Shown one piece after another: positions 1 through 10,744 of a stretch of DNA of 64,000 nucleotides. The stretch's first letter is position 1. Each line of letters begins with the position of its first letter. The notes under the pieces are model-generated. The model was not told where the DNA came from and ran no database searches. It was given only the letters and a program-made list of their open reading frames with translations. This DNA comes from Hydnum rufescens UP504 (lineage: Eukaryota; Basidiomycota; Agaricomycetes; Cantharellales; Hydnaceae): positions 62,001 to 126,000 of the forward strand of contig MU128933.1 of assembly GCA_014904985.1 (NCBI GenBank). Direction: 5' to 3'. The translations under genes and the position numbers were made by a program.

Positions 1-138
1 TGATAGGTAATACTACGTTAGAGCCCTACAGGTAGCTGCAATCCGACATCTCCCGCCGTGGGGAAACTCCCTCTTCGCACGGTGAATTTTCAACCTTATT
101 CTTGTGACCTGTGGCTGATAAGCACATGGCAGAGAATT

Positions 139-876
139 ATGGCTACCCGTTTATTATCTCTTCGCCATACGTGCCCACCGATATCGGGGATGCGCTGCAG
201 CACGACTGTACGATGGTATGAAACTGACGTGCGACGACGAGTTCTTAACGAATACATCAAGCACGCGGTGGTCCGCCTCGTGAATCCCACAACAAAATCC
301 CTGGAGCCGCCAAGACCGCTCGAAGATGTTCTTTCGTCGATCGACAAGACCAAGGACAATCTCGAACTAGTCGCGGTCAAACCTGAAGCAATCGTCCGCA
401 TAATATCCAAGACAGACACGCGGAGGCTTCATGAGCAGGACAAAGCTGAAGCGCGCGCTCGACGCAAGTCTCAGGGGTCGAAAAAGCAGATTCAGATGTC
501 GTGGGCTGTCGAATCCCGCGATCTCATGCGTAAGCTCGATAAGGGGCGGAAGGAAGTTGCGAGGGGGAACATGGTAAACGTCATTCTCGCCAAGAAAAAG
601 GACGTGCCATTACCGAGTAGGGGACAACGGATGAGGAAGATGGACGAGATCGGGGCCATGATGGCAGATGTGGCGGACGAGTGGTCTCCGAGGACAATTG
701 GGAAACAGCTTGCGGTCATGTTTTTCAAACCCAAGGGGAAGGAGGCCCCCAGTGCGGCGGAGGCCTCGGCTTTGCGCGCCGAAGTACAAGAAGTTGTTGA
801 CGTCGAGGCTACATCATTATCTAGTGCAGAGAATGGCGACGACGACGACGACGACACGTCCGGCCGTGATTCATAA
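139..876 (+). CDS. Mitochondrial translation initiation factor IF-3
   Basis: Encodes a protein of about 245 residues in a single exon. It would bind the mitochondrial small ribosomal subunit and keep it free for initiation. I chose the ATG at 139 because it gives an Arg-rich, acid-poor leader (MATRLLSLRH...) typical of a mitochondrial presequence; an upstream in-frame ATG at 58 is less convincing. After the leader comes an IF-3 N-domain (RVLNEYIKHAVVRLVNP, then LELVAVKPEAIVRII). The C-domain contains the IF-3 pattern KQIQMSW...DLMRKLDKGRK...GNMVNVILAKKK. The C-terminus is an acidic Asp run. Fungal mitochondrial IF-3 (AIM23-like) diverges strongly from bacterial IF-3, which fits the weak C-domain match. 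A broken inverted copy of the 5' part lies about 310 bp downstream. Confidence 0.8.
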   Translation: MATRLLSLRHTCPPISGMRCSTTVRWYETDVRRRVLNEYIKHAVVRLVNPTTKSLEPPRPLEDVLSSIDKTKDNLELVAVKPEAIVRIISKTDTRRLHEQDKAEARARRKSQGSKKQIQMSWAVESRDLMRKLDKGRKEVARGNMVNVILAKKKDVPLPSRGQRMRKMDEIGAMMADVADEWSPRTIGKQLAVMFFKPKGKEAPSAAEASALRAEVQEVVDVEATSLSSAENGDDDDDDTSGRDS

Positions 877-880
877 TCCG

Positions 881-1184
881 ATCCGATGTAGCAACGTTCT
901 TTCCTCAAGTTCGAGTACAGCATATACTGTATACTTGTTGGGAAGGGCTCGTGCCACCAACTACAAATATAGACACGCCGAAGACATCAGTGGAAGACTG
1001 AAACGAATTCTCCCCGTCAACTTCGAGTATTCTGACGCCATGATGTCAATTTTCTTGGGGAGCATCAGAAACTCATTTTAAGGCCACCGGGGTATTCCGT
1101 GCCTCCGAGAGTCTTCGTTGGAGGCTAGACGACTGGCTCAGGATTAACTGCAACCGGCTCGAGGCTATCCGTCCTGGCGTGGAC
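881..1184. other. Intergenic stretch, no gene seen
   Basis: Lies between the IF-3 stop and its inverted broken copy. A short open frame crosses from the IF-3 tail to 1081 but has no recognisable protein features. It probably holds the IF-3 3' UTR. Confidence 0.4.
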
Positions 1185-1371
1185 GAGAGTGTGTCAAGCG
1201 GTTTTGTTAGCTCCAGGGATTTTATTCGCGAGGCGGATTACCAGGTGTTTGAATTGATGTATTCCAATCCGTTAAGAACTCGCCGTGGCATATCAGTTGC
1301 AGCGCATCACCGATATCGGTGGACATTTATGGGGAAGAGATAATAAATGAGGAGTCGTAATTCTCTGCTAT
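1185..1371 (-). pseudogene. Inverted, decayed fragment of the IF-3 gene
   Basis: Read on the minus strand, this segment matches about 130-350 of the intact IF-3 gene upstream. Shared blocks include cgatatcggtggacat, gaagagataataaa, ccgttaagaactcgcc, cgaggcgga and agctccagggatttt. Small insertions and deletions (for example an extra atcc in attccaatccgttaag) break the frame. It has the 5' leader and the start of the N-domain only, so it cannot make a factor. It lies in inverted orientation about 300 bp past the parent gene, which suggests a local inverted duplication followed by decay. The match was made by eye. Confidence 0.75.
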
Positions 1372-2804
1372 GCTTAGAGAGCATCGAGGAACCTAGCCTG
1401 TCGGACCTCGAGCTATCCTGAAGCCCCACCAAATCAAAATGGAAGATTCAGCGTGCTTTATGGGTTTCCATCACAGAACATCAGCAGCGAGAAACATGCA
1501 TATCAGGGATTTCACTACCTACTGCATTCTTATCCTATAGCTGATAGAGTCTTTCAAGGGGGTTTCACAAGAAAATACCCAATCAAGTCAGGAACAATTG
1601 CAAAACTCAGCTTTCTTATTACATAAAGCTAGTCTTCTAGGGGGGGTTCCTCTGGTAAAGGTTTTTCCACTCTGAATCTCCATATCTCGACGACCCGACG
1701 GGATGAGCCCCAAGTTGGTCTACGAATTGACCAGGCCTTGCTAGTTATATGTTGTTTCGGACCTCACCTGCATCTCGAAGGCTCCAAACGACTCACCGTC
1801 GACATGCCCTCTGTGTTCTGGGGGCGGGGGGGAACGGAAAACGACTAATATAGGTAATTAGACGTAAAGAGGGGAGATAAATGGCCTTCAAGTCGCCACC
1901 ATATCAACGTTCATTTCTGGGGTGCTGTATTTCATTGTCATTGGGTTCATCGTGGTGATGCCGCTATAGCAATAGCCATGCAATAGCCCGCCCCAGTCAC
2001 TGTTACCCATATTACTGCAGGCGGCCCGACATGATGTATAAAATGGACCCCACCACCGCCGACCAACAGGATAACAACATGCAGATATGTCGGGATTATA
2101 GTGATTGCAGGGGTTTAGATCCTGGTGGGCGGATATTGTTTATGGATTGATACCTTGCTCCAGCGAACTTACATACTGTATACAGCTACGTAAAGTTGAA
2201 TCGTGATGGAACATAAAATTTCCGTGTGCTGTATCACCCCCGCCAGTTGTAACGAGGGCAGGGGGCGGTCCATGCATAAGAGGTGTAGCACGACATTGCG
2301 ATGGATACAAGGGCGCTCCTGTCCTGATTGGCTGGTAGAGCACGCGGGGCCATCTGTCATGTATCCACCTACAAAAACGACGCCGTTTTTTCTATCTGGA
2401 TTGGATTCCCATATTTAGCTTGGTGTTGAGTTTTTGGAGTGGAGTTTATCTGCAAAACAGCATCACCGAAGACGTGGATGGAAACGGAAATATTACTATG
2501 TATTACTATCGAGAACCATGTCAACATTCATACAGTACGAAAAGCGTGCGGTCGCCCCTCCACTGTACTGCGAATAGATTCCAAATAGTGCCTGATGGCG
2601 TTCCTCCTTGATTTATTTCTTACTCATGGCTGAAAGCCTTGAGTCGCTCTTTGAAGGAGTGGTCCTTTTTGAGGACAATAGCACATTGTTACATCCGGAT
2701 TATCCATCCGGCAATCCCCGCAATACATAGTAAGGGGCTCTTGACCTGGGAAATTCGACGATTGGACGAATCCCTCAGCTCCTCGCCCAAAGCTCCACGA
2801 ATCC
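1372..2804. other. Intergenic region with an isolated TATA-like box
   Basis: No convincing gene is visible in this 1.4 kb. A TATAAAAT box sits at 2037-2044 on the plus strand, but nothing recognisable starts just after it; the next gene begins 760 bp on. Short open frames around 2140-2620 on both strands show no domain and overlap each other, so I treat them as chance. Confidence 0.4.
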
Positions 2805-5144
2805 ATGGCTGCAGCGCGGCCAGTCAAAGGACTCTCGAAAACTGGTGGATATTCTCCCCCTGGCTTTTATCATGGCGAGACATCCTCGTCCGAGTCCAAC
2901 TATGATTCGTCTGTGGGGAATGGTGGCCCAAGGCCTGCCGTAGTCAGCGCCGGACTCATCGGTCGCCCCATGGCCCCCAACAATTCAAGACGGCAACACA
3001 CTCCTTCAGTCGACCCATCATTATTGTCTACTAGGCCATCATCTGATACACCTGAGGACGATGATGACGACGATATACCCTTAGCCAAGGCGATACCTAC
3101 AGCACTCAAGGCTCAAAAGTCTATTCGTTCTCTACCGCATCGCACTCCGCGCGAGAAGAACCCCAAGACCACCTCCGTATCTCATAACCCATTCAGTGTC
3201 CAGTCCAACTCTTCTCATCGCCGTGTCGCTTCGCGCACCACTAACAATACCTCTCATCGTCCCTGCTCCCGATGATCTTGCTCAACGACTCCTTGAACTT
3301 CAGACCGAGCCGGTTTTCAGCCGGACAAACACTCAAAAGCGGACACCAGGGATGTTCTCTCCAGCTAGTCCTGGGAGCCCTGGACCACCATTGAGACTCA
3401 AGATACCCCCTCTTAGCGAATCCCGTCTAGAGTCGGGATACTATACCCCCCACTCTGGAGGTCAACAACCCCCTCAGGTTTCCAGTTCTGCCCGGGAAAC
3501 AAGCCGCGAATACCGCAGTAACGATCTCGCTCGCTCAACATCTCGTAGACCTTCCCCCCCTAAATATACCGAGGCGCTTCCAAAGCCCCCACTTACCAGA
3601 AGTAGATCGAAAACTGTAGATGGATCAGAAGGCCGCCCTTCATTGCAAAATAACCCTGCTCCGATTCCCACTCGCGTCCCCATCCCCAGTCCTGCACCTA
3701 CACCCCTTCCATCTTCCAAAAATCCGGCCGAAAGGCCACCCTCTTGGATTGACTTTCCGGAGAATGGTAGCGCATCCGTTCCCCTCTCTCGCCGACCTTC
3801 CATTGGTGAAATGACCAGAAACCCATCGCACGACGACCGCAATCCACCTTCGTCCCGCAATATCCGCTCGCCTATCACGCCAGTGTCCGCCCGCTCGCCT
3901 CCCACAGCCAGGAAAGACTGGCCAACTTCGGTGCCGACATCGAGCGCGAACAATGTATACAAGGAAGAGGCACTGACTGCTGCTGATATTACGGAGGAAC
4001 ACCGCGTATTTATTGAAAACCGGCAGCGATTCTGCCTTGTTAAAATTGGAGCTAGTACCAGAGCGAGGGATGTGCTAGCCCTTGTGGCTGCGAAGAATGA
4101 ATTGCACGGGACGAGCTCTGATGACCGTTCAGAGGGAGGGTGGATGGTGTATGAAATGGCAAATGACTTTGGCATGGGTGAGTTCCTTCGTTTTCTTGTG
4201 GCGTGTTTTATACTTCCTCTCGACTGGAGCTGATCCCTTCTCGGAGCAATAGAGCGACCCATTCGGGACTATGAGATGATTGCAGATATATTTGCCTCCT
4301 GGAACCAAGATATGCGCTTGAACACGTTGATGGTCAAGAAAACCTCTTTGCGAGCTCCGTTGTCCTTCAAGGTGTCTTTCATCATCTCTTATATGTTGGA
4401 TTACATGAATGCTAACAGTGCAGAGCATTTAGAATATGCCATCTTCTTCTCCAACCCACGAGGGAATGATTTATTGGGAAGGCAAAAAAGGGAAATGGTC
4501 AAAGCGGCATCTTCGTCTCCGTGAACATTGCCTCTTTCTTTCAAAGAAAGACTCTGTAAGCTGCCTTCAATCTGAATTGCACTGGGTTGGGCTCACCGTG
4601 CCATCATTGACGATTACTAGGGCAAGGATGAAACACTCTTATGCTCTCTCAGCAACTTTGACGCTTATACCATGTCACGAGTATATCGATCCCCGAAACC
4701 CTTCACATTCGCTTTGCGGTCGACGGATAATCTGAGCATGTTTGAGAACCCGTCCGACTCATTTCACATCTTCTCATGCGATAAATCCGAGGGAGAGATA
4801 TGGACGCAAAAAGTCATGTTAGCTAGAGTAAGTTTGCGGTTTAGCATATCTGTCTCATACGCGTATTTATGCTCTTGCTCTGCTCCTTGCAGTCGTACGT
4901 CTTACTTAAGGAACGCACCATTCTTTTCCAAAACCCGCAGCAGCCCCCTCCATATACGCACATTATGACACCGCCGGCGTCAGGTGGGCGAGCCGCGCCT
5001 TCGCGAAGTATGGGAGCGCACAAATCTACTGGTACTCTACGACGACCGGCGACTAGCGATGGTCGCCCACGCCCCCCACTAGCCCTCCGCTCCTCTCATT
5101 TCTTTCAAAACTACACCATTCGTCGAGGGGTCCCTGTTAGCTAA
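2805..5144 (+). CDS. RA-PH domain signalling protein
   Basis: A multi-exon gene for a protein with a long Ser/Pro-rich disordered N-terminal half, a Ras-association domain and a pleckstrin-homology domain. That order resembles the animal MRL/Grb7 adaptor families that link Ras-type GTPases to membranes and actin. The RA region begins near DITEEHRVFIENRQRF (about 3985) and continues after an intron at about 4175-4252 with ERPIRDYEMIADIFASW. The PH domain starts at THEGMIYWEGKKGKWSKRH (about 4450) and continues over introns near 4555-4620 and 4829-4892 to SYVLLKERTILFQ. An acidic DDDDDD run sits near residue 85. The frame changes between about 3190 and 3290; an intron or frame error there could not be resolved, so that join is approximate. 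The gene converges with NOC4. Confidence 0.72.
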
Positions 5145-5588
5145 AGCTGCACTTGCAAGTGGATCTTGATCTATTTATTTTCCCTCTTTTTAAATTCTTT
5201 TCTCATATATGAACTCCCTGCTAACTCTGTGACACCTTACCTACCTTTCGCGATTCACTCGTTCTATTGTTTAACCAACTTTATTTATTTGTAGTACTGT
5301 AGTGCGCGTACTCCAGGAACGCTATTTTTTTTGCTATCGATTTGTCGTGACGTGACTCACCGTAGTTGCGCGCGCTTGTTGTTATAAGTACAAGTCCCCT
5401 TTGATTCATGACTGTACATGCGAATGGTAAATTTAGTGTTTTTTTCCCCCTTGTCCGGAGACCGTCGTGAGTCGCACAAGCCATACGTACTCAAAGTTCT
5501 TGTGAATGGCACAGATAGGTCAATTCGTTGCCTATTTATGTAGGTACTCTCGCTATTGTGACGTCAAAATTGCCAAAATGTGGTGACT
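5145..5588. other. Convergent 3' region between RA-PH and NOC4
   Basis: About 440 bp between two stop codons that face each other. It is AT-rich with T-runs and should hold both 3' UTRs. No gene is seen. Confidence 0.5.
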
Positions 5589-7646
5589 TCATCCTCGTCC
5601 TTCCCCTGGTGATCTGAACTCGAACAACAATGCCGGCTCTTTCCTTATCTTGCGCCGAGTCTCCGCCTCGAATAACTGCGCAAAGCAAGGGGAAGGATAG
5701 GGAAGCGAATTTAGACGCGTAAATAAATTTCTTTAAAAAAAAAAAAAAACCCCCCGTGCAGGGACATGATCTTGCTTGGGCGCTTACCGTAGTATACGTG
5801 TGATCCAGAAAATCCTCCATGGCATAGGAAGGTTTGGTAAAGGCATCGCGGAAAATACGCGCCATCGTTGCCACGGATGGCAAATAGTGCTCTTGATGCG
5901 ACGCGAGCTCCCAGAGAGAGGAATCTATTGCATTCGTGAGCAAGGGTGATTTTTGGTCGGGGTCGAATGCGTCTTTTGTTGTTCGAAGGGGAATAGAGAG
6001 AGAAATGGTGCACATTAGAGAAGCGAATCCCCGAGAACGACGGGTGAGGTTGGATGATTCATACCATTTTCGAAATCCGACGTTGGGTTGTGTATCATCA
6101 CCATGAGGGCTGGGTGCCGCTTGAGGATGTTATATACGAACGGGAGGAGCATGACTATGGCTGCGGGAGGGGCAGATAAGGAAAGGCGGGATAGACGCTT
6201 TACGAACGAGGCTAATAGAGTTGCAGGTAGATGTCTGGGGGGTCGGGAGTTGTTGGACGAGTCCAGCCGTCAGAGATGGTTGGATACAGAAGGGTAGGGT
6301 AGACATTACGTGGAAGAAAGGAATAGCTCCGCTAAACGGAAGAATCTAGCGCGATGTTTGAGGTGGAGTACGTCGCGATCAAGGAATGCGTATAAACGCA
6401 AGTACAGATCTGGATAGTCGCTTCCAAAAATCTCGATATTCAGATTGAAAGTTTAAAAAAGAAATAATGGTAGTGAACTACATACAGGTTATATTCTGTG
6501 ACAAGCTGATATAGAGCATTGAGAGCTAGAAGTCCAATCGATCCACCTGAACCAGTCGGTTAGAAGAATACCGGCACATCCAAAATACAATATCACCATG
6601 GTCGACACAGCCGGCCACCCAATCCATTAGCCTCAGCGGCTGATTCATATGGGGCATTACACCACGATGCAGTACGGCAAGTGCACGAGCAGATAACGAA
6701 GAGGACGTTGAAAGCACAGGAAGAAGAGACAGCCAGCAGGAGGAGATTTGAGTGCGAAAAGAATTGTGTTCAATTTGGGGGGATGCTTTCTCGTCCATCC
6801 ACTTTGCTCCATCGCGGGAGGCGGGGGCATCGTTGAGATGAGCTCCAGAAACGACAGAAGATTTTGTGGGACGGAGGGATGCGATGCCGTAGATTGATCT
6901 GATCGTAATAATGAACTTCCCATGAAGCTGGGTAAGTAATGCGATGGCCATATGGGGGCGGAAGAGTGACTAACGTTGATTCTCGAAGAAAACTCAAACG
7001 AATGTCGTCATAGGCGCCGAGCCAATGGTGACCAACAGAGTCCCGTACATCGGTCTCGACTCTCCCCTCGCCTTGTCCAAAATCCGGGGATGACGCAGCT
7101 CTCTTAGATGCAGGACAAATGAGAAGGGCACGAACCCATTTACGCAAACAAAGCTCATGCATATGCCGCGTCCCCATTTTCGATACAGATAGGTGCTTTA
7201 CCAATGACATCAGCACCTGTAAAGCGGCAGTCTAAAGAGAAAGGAAGATTAGCTCCGGAATCATGGAACACCATAGGAAACAGGCAGACCCGAAGAGGTT
7301 CTTGATCGTCCTTCAAATACCCGCACAAGAGGTCGATGTATTCTTCAAACCTCGCCGATAGCCACGAACGAACGGCTTTAACCTCATCTGGTTGGTCTTT
7401 CCCTCCTTTTAGCCGTCCGGATGATATGACCAGAACAAATATTCGATATAGGGCATAGATCGCTTTGTGGGCTACAAGGGGATCGGAAGTAGAAGAGAGC
7501 CGAAAAATTAGGTCGACCAAAGGATTAAGAGAAGTGGAGTCATTGAGGGCTACCGTGACCTCCTGCTCAATACGTGCAACTCGAGAGACTGCATCGTCAG
7601 TCGATTCACGCATATTTTTCGGACGGGATTTGCCGTACACAGCCAT
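5589..7646 (-). CDS. NOC4: Ribosome biogenesis protein NOC4 (UTP19)
   Basis: NOC4 works in the nucleolus with NOP14 on 40S subunit maturation. The first exon (7646-7290) reads ARIEQEVTVALNDS..LNPLVDLIF, then PLVAHKAIYALYRIFVLVIS, the conserved N-terminal part of the family. After an intron (7289-7217) comes VLMSLVKHLSV..., then WVRALLICPASKR and a YDDIRLSFLRES segment. Further exons give VPQNLLSFLELISTMP, the CBF/NOC signature VLHRGVMPHMNQPLRLMDW, GLLALNALYQLVTEYNL, and DYPDLYLRLYAFLDRDVL...RARFFRLAELFLSS. The C-terminal exon is LFEAETRRKIRKEPALLFEF. I took MAVYGKSRP (7646) as the start; an ATG at 7700 is also in frame. All recognisable parts join through short introns without a forced frame break. 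An intron near 5735 carries an A-run. Confidence 0.85.
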
Positions 7647-7700
7647 CAATTGAACACCGCCAGCCTTGTCAGCTGGGACATTCAAAGACTTAGCCCACAA

Positions 7701-8050
7701 GCTCCCCTTGGCCAGCGTTCTGCCTCGATCGCACTACGAATTTCTCATCTAAATAAATTTAGCACAAATGCAATTCTGCTTTCCGACTTTTCTCCTATCC
7801 AGAGACTGTGCCTTCAGGTGAATAGTGTTATCGGCGGTCTGGCCGAACCAAAGTATCCCACCCCTCGGGTTTTAGCGGATCCTCCCCCTAGTGGCAGTTG
7901 GGTTCATATCTGGATCAACGATAGTACCCTCGGGCCGTGACTCTGTGGATCGCGAGATCCGAGTACGGTGTATTCGCCTGAGGATTCAGCACAATCAGCC
8001 ACCTTCCCTTGTTCGGTTGTCGATATTACAGTATCAGTTTGTCCATCCCC
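7701..8050. other. Divergent intergenic region between NOC4 and the DUF1479 gene
   Basis: About 350 bp that should hold the upstream regions of two divergent genes. No coding feature is supported. Confidence 0.4.
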
Positions 8051-8058
8051 TATAAATA
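8051..8058 (+). promoter_or_regulatory. TATA box of the DUF1479 gene
   Basis: TATAAATA lies 47 bp upstream of the chosen ATG at 8105. This spacing fits a short 5' UTR. The assignment rests on motif and position only. Confidence 0.55.
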
Positions 8059-8104
8059 ACCGGGTTCTCTGGCCTGCGGGGTTTCTTCAAGTTATATATC
8101 TGCG

Positions 8105-10385
8105 ATGTTTCGAAGTACTGAAGCTCATGCTGCGGCTCCTCACATAGCCCCCACTCCTGTAAATGGGGTGTTTGGAACTTCTCCTCTCGCGCCCAAATTC
8201 TCTCGCAGCAACAGATACGCCTACAACCAGAGTAAAGGGGGCGGTGATATTTCTGATGCCTTTTCTTCGCTTGCTGGGGCCGAGTTCGGGCAGCTCCCTG
8301 CTCGATATGCCGATATCAAACGAGCCATAATACCAACGAAGGAGGAAGAAAAGACACTGGTGAAGACGTGGACTCAGATACTTGCTGGTTTGGAAATCCT
8401 CGTTGCTGAGATCAAAGCTCGTGGTAGTGAGGTGGGTGTATGATCTTGCATCCTTCTCGTGTTTTCTAGTGTCGAATAATGTTTTGTCCAGATTATTCCC
8501 AAGGTCGAGTACAAAGAGATTCAGGATGGTACTGTATCTGCGGATCTTCTTGATCGCATTCGCACCGTTGGCACCGTGATAGTGAAAGGGGCCGTTCCAA
8601 GCGAGGTGCTGAAAAAACCCTCATCATCGTCATCCCACTTTACTCTAATCTCTATTATAGGTGGCTCTTGGTTGGAAGAGTCAGATTCAAGAGTACGCTC
8701 GCACGAATCGTGACTTGGCTACGGGTAAGATTTCACCCTCACCGTTCGAATGGTGGCTCTGTAATCTATGTAACATTTAGGGTTTCCCCGGGAAAATCCC
8801 CAGGTAGGCTACCCGTGTGCAAGTCATGTTAGAAGTGACGGCCCACATGACTCTGTGATAGGTTTGGGAGTTCTATCATTCTAAGGCCCAGATCCAGGCG
8901 CGTACGCATCCTGGAGTCCTTGGTACCCAGGAGTATTTGCTTTCGCAATGGCACGCTTCTCCGGACGTAGAAGTCTCATTCCAGACTCCCATCTCGTACT
9001 TCGATCGTCTTCGGATCAGGTTTCCGGGAGATAATAAATTCTCCATAGGTGGATCGGGTGCCATCGATTTGGAACGTTGACTTAGCTTCATTCCTAGGTC
9101 CACATGTGGATGGGGGTTCCGTGGAACGTTGGGAGGATCCCAGTAGGTGGACTCGTCGCGGTGTTGCGACCTTGTAACGATTTCAAGCATCGTCCACACA
9201 GCCTATCGAAAGTGTTACAGTAAACTCTTCTCTTCGGCTTGGGAGGAGTATGATCCCTTCGACGGGACGCACCGAGTTCATAGTACCATGGATCTATACA
9301 AAGGGCAGGGTTCCGTGCGTGGTGGCTTACATCTATTATTATTGTTATATGTTGACACTTGGGCTCGGGCTAGTGCAACGTGTTCCGTTCATGGCAAGGC
9401 GAGTCCATAGCATTCCGGCGTACCGCTCAAAGTACTGCTGATCAATCCCTGTCCCTGACATCGATATCCCAGGCTGGTTATCAATGAGCACAACCAGTGC
9501 CAATGAAGGCACATTACAGGTTGTTCCAAACGTCAAAATGGTCTCCGCTTACATTATGCTCCGCCCGTTCTTCCGGCCACGCCAATCCCGCGGCGAGCTT
9601 GAAGGCGATGAGGACAAATTCCTTGCTGCTGAAAATTGGGTGCTCGATCTGGAGTCCACAGACTTCCCCGGAAGCGTCCCCAGCAGAGGTATGTGTTTGC
9701 TTCAAATTCACCAGCCCATTGAATCGGTTTAGTTGATGCCGTGTTGTTCATGCGCGATAAGGACAAGAATTGTCCCTTGAAACTCATCCTCACATTTGCT
9801 TTATGGATACCGTGACTAGCATCCCTCGTGTAACTGATTCGACGTGTATGTCTTTGGGACTTCATGCTGACGTTCGTTCAGGTAGAGCCAGGGGACCAAG
9901 TTTATTGGCACTGCGATGTGATTCACGCTGTCGAGGTCTGTTACGCGTCGCTTCACGTAAATATTCGCGTTTTTGACACTCGCCTCCATAGAGAGTAAAC
10001 CACGGAACGGGGGACGCATCTGTGATGTACATCCCGGCAGTTCCGCTCACTGAGAACAAGCAAGTTATATTTCCTCCGACTTGATCCCCACTCTCAGCCG
10101 TCGTCAGAGTCGACTGACACTGTGGACAACACGCTTTTCTGCAGCGCCGAGTATCTCGCAGCCCAGCTAGGAAGTTTCTTAGCTGGATACCCCCCTTACG
10201 ATTTCTCCGGAGGTGCGGGCGAAGGCGCCTTTAAGGATCGCTCTACTGCGGATGACGTCTACCCTAGCGCGGTTTCAAGAAGGGCAGTGGGGTTGGAAAT
10301 GTTCCCTGATACCAGCGAGGGGCTGTCATCGGCGCAGCGAGATCTCATGCGTAAAGCGAATGAATGGTTGCTTGGACAGGCTTGA
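8105..10385 (+). CDS. DUF1479 family, Fe(II)/2-oxoglutarate oxygenase-like protein
   Basis: A multi-exon gene matching the DUF1479 family of fungi and bacteria, whose fold belongs with Fe(II)/2OG oxygenases; the substrate is unknown. In order: LPARYADIKRAIIPTKEEEK, an exon VEYKEIQDG...GTVIVKGAVPSE, then VALGWKSQIQEYARTN, VWEFYHSKAQIQART, and TPISYFDRLRIRFPGD. The metal motif is seen in GPHVDGGSVERWEDP (H-x-D) and the distal His in DQVYWHCDVIHAVE. Then follow SKLFSSAWEEYDPFDGTHRV, GWLSMSTTSANEGTLQVVPN, LRPFFRPR and AENWVLDLES, ending in a VYPSAVSRRAVGLEMFPDTS tail. A 25-nt microexon (about 9374-9398) coding CNVFRSWQ is needed to connect YKGQ to GWLS, and the intron after it begins GC rather than GT. 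All key residues are present, so the enzyme looks intact. Confidence 0.85.
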
Positions 10386-10744
10386 GTAGTCTCGGTTCAG
10401 TGTTGGCATCCTTTGTACTTGTATGTGTGTGTGTTTCGGCGCCGTCTATCTTGTATTGCATCACCACTTGTATGTTGAATTGAGCTATTCCATATTCATT
10501 GAGCTTACAGCTAACGGAGTATTTCTTTGGGGATCGTGATAAAGTATACTTCGCAGGTTCATCATGGCTAGACGATAATAAGACGTTTGCTAAGGCTATC
10601 GACCTCATCTTCTATGTCTCCAGCCATGTACGCGTTGTGGTCCCCCATACGTAGTTCTGCTCAATAATGGGCAAAATATAAAGCTGATTTTCTTCGAGTT
10701 CGAGTTGTGGGGAAAGGGATCAGTGGAGGAAGGCAGGTCTTTCT
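10386..10744. other. Intergenic DNA upstream of repeat copy A
   Basis: Holds the 3' UTR of the DUF1479 gene, including a short tgtgtgtgtg run near 10424, and the left flank of the repeated element. The RNase H sequence that flanks copy B is not present here. Confidence 0.4.

Noticed and set aside
5730..5755. A-run followed by C-run as a poly(A) insertion scar
   Set aside because: It falls in a NOC4 intron next to the 3' splice region and reads as a pyrimidine tract on the gene's strand.
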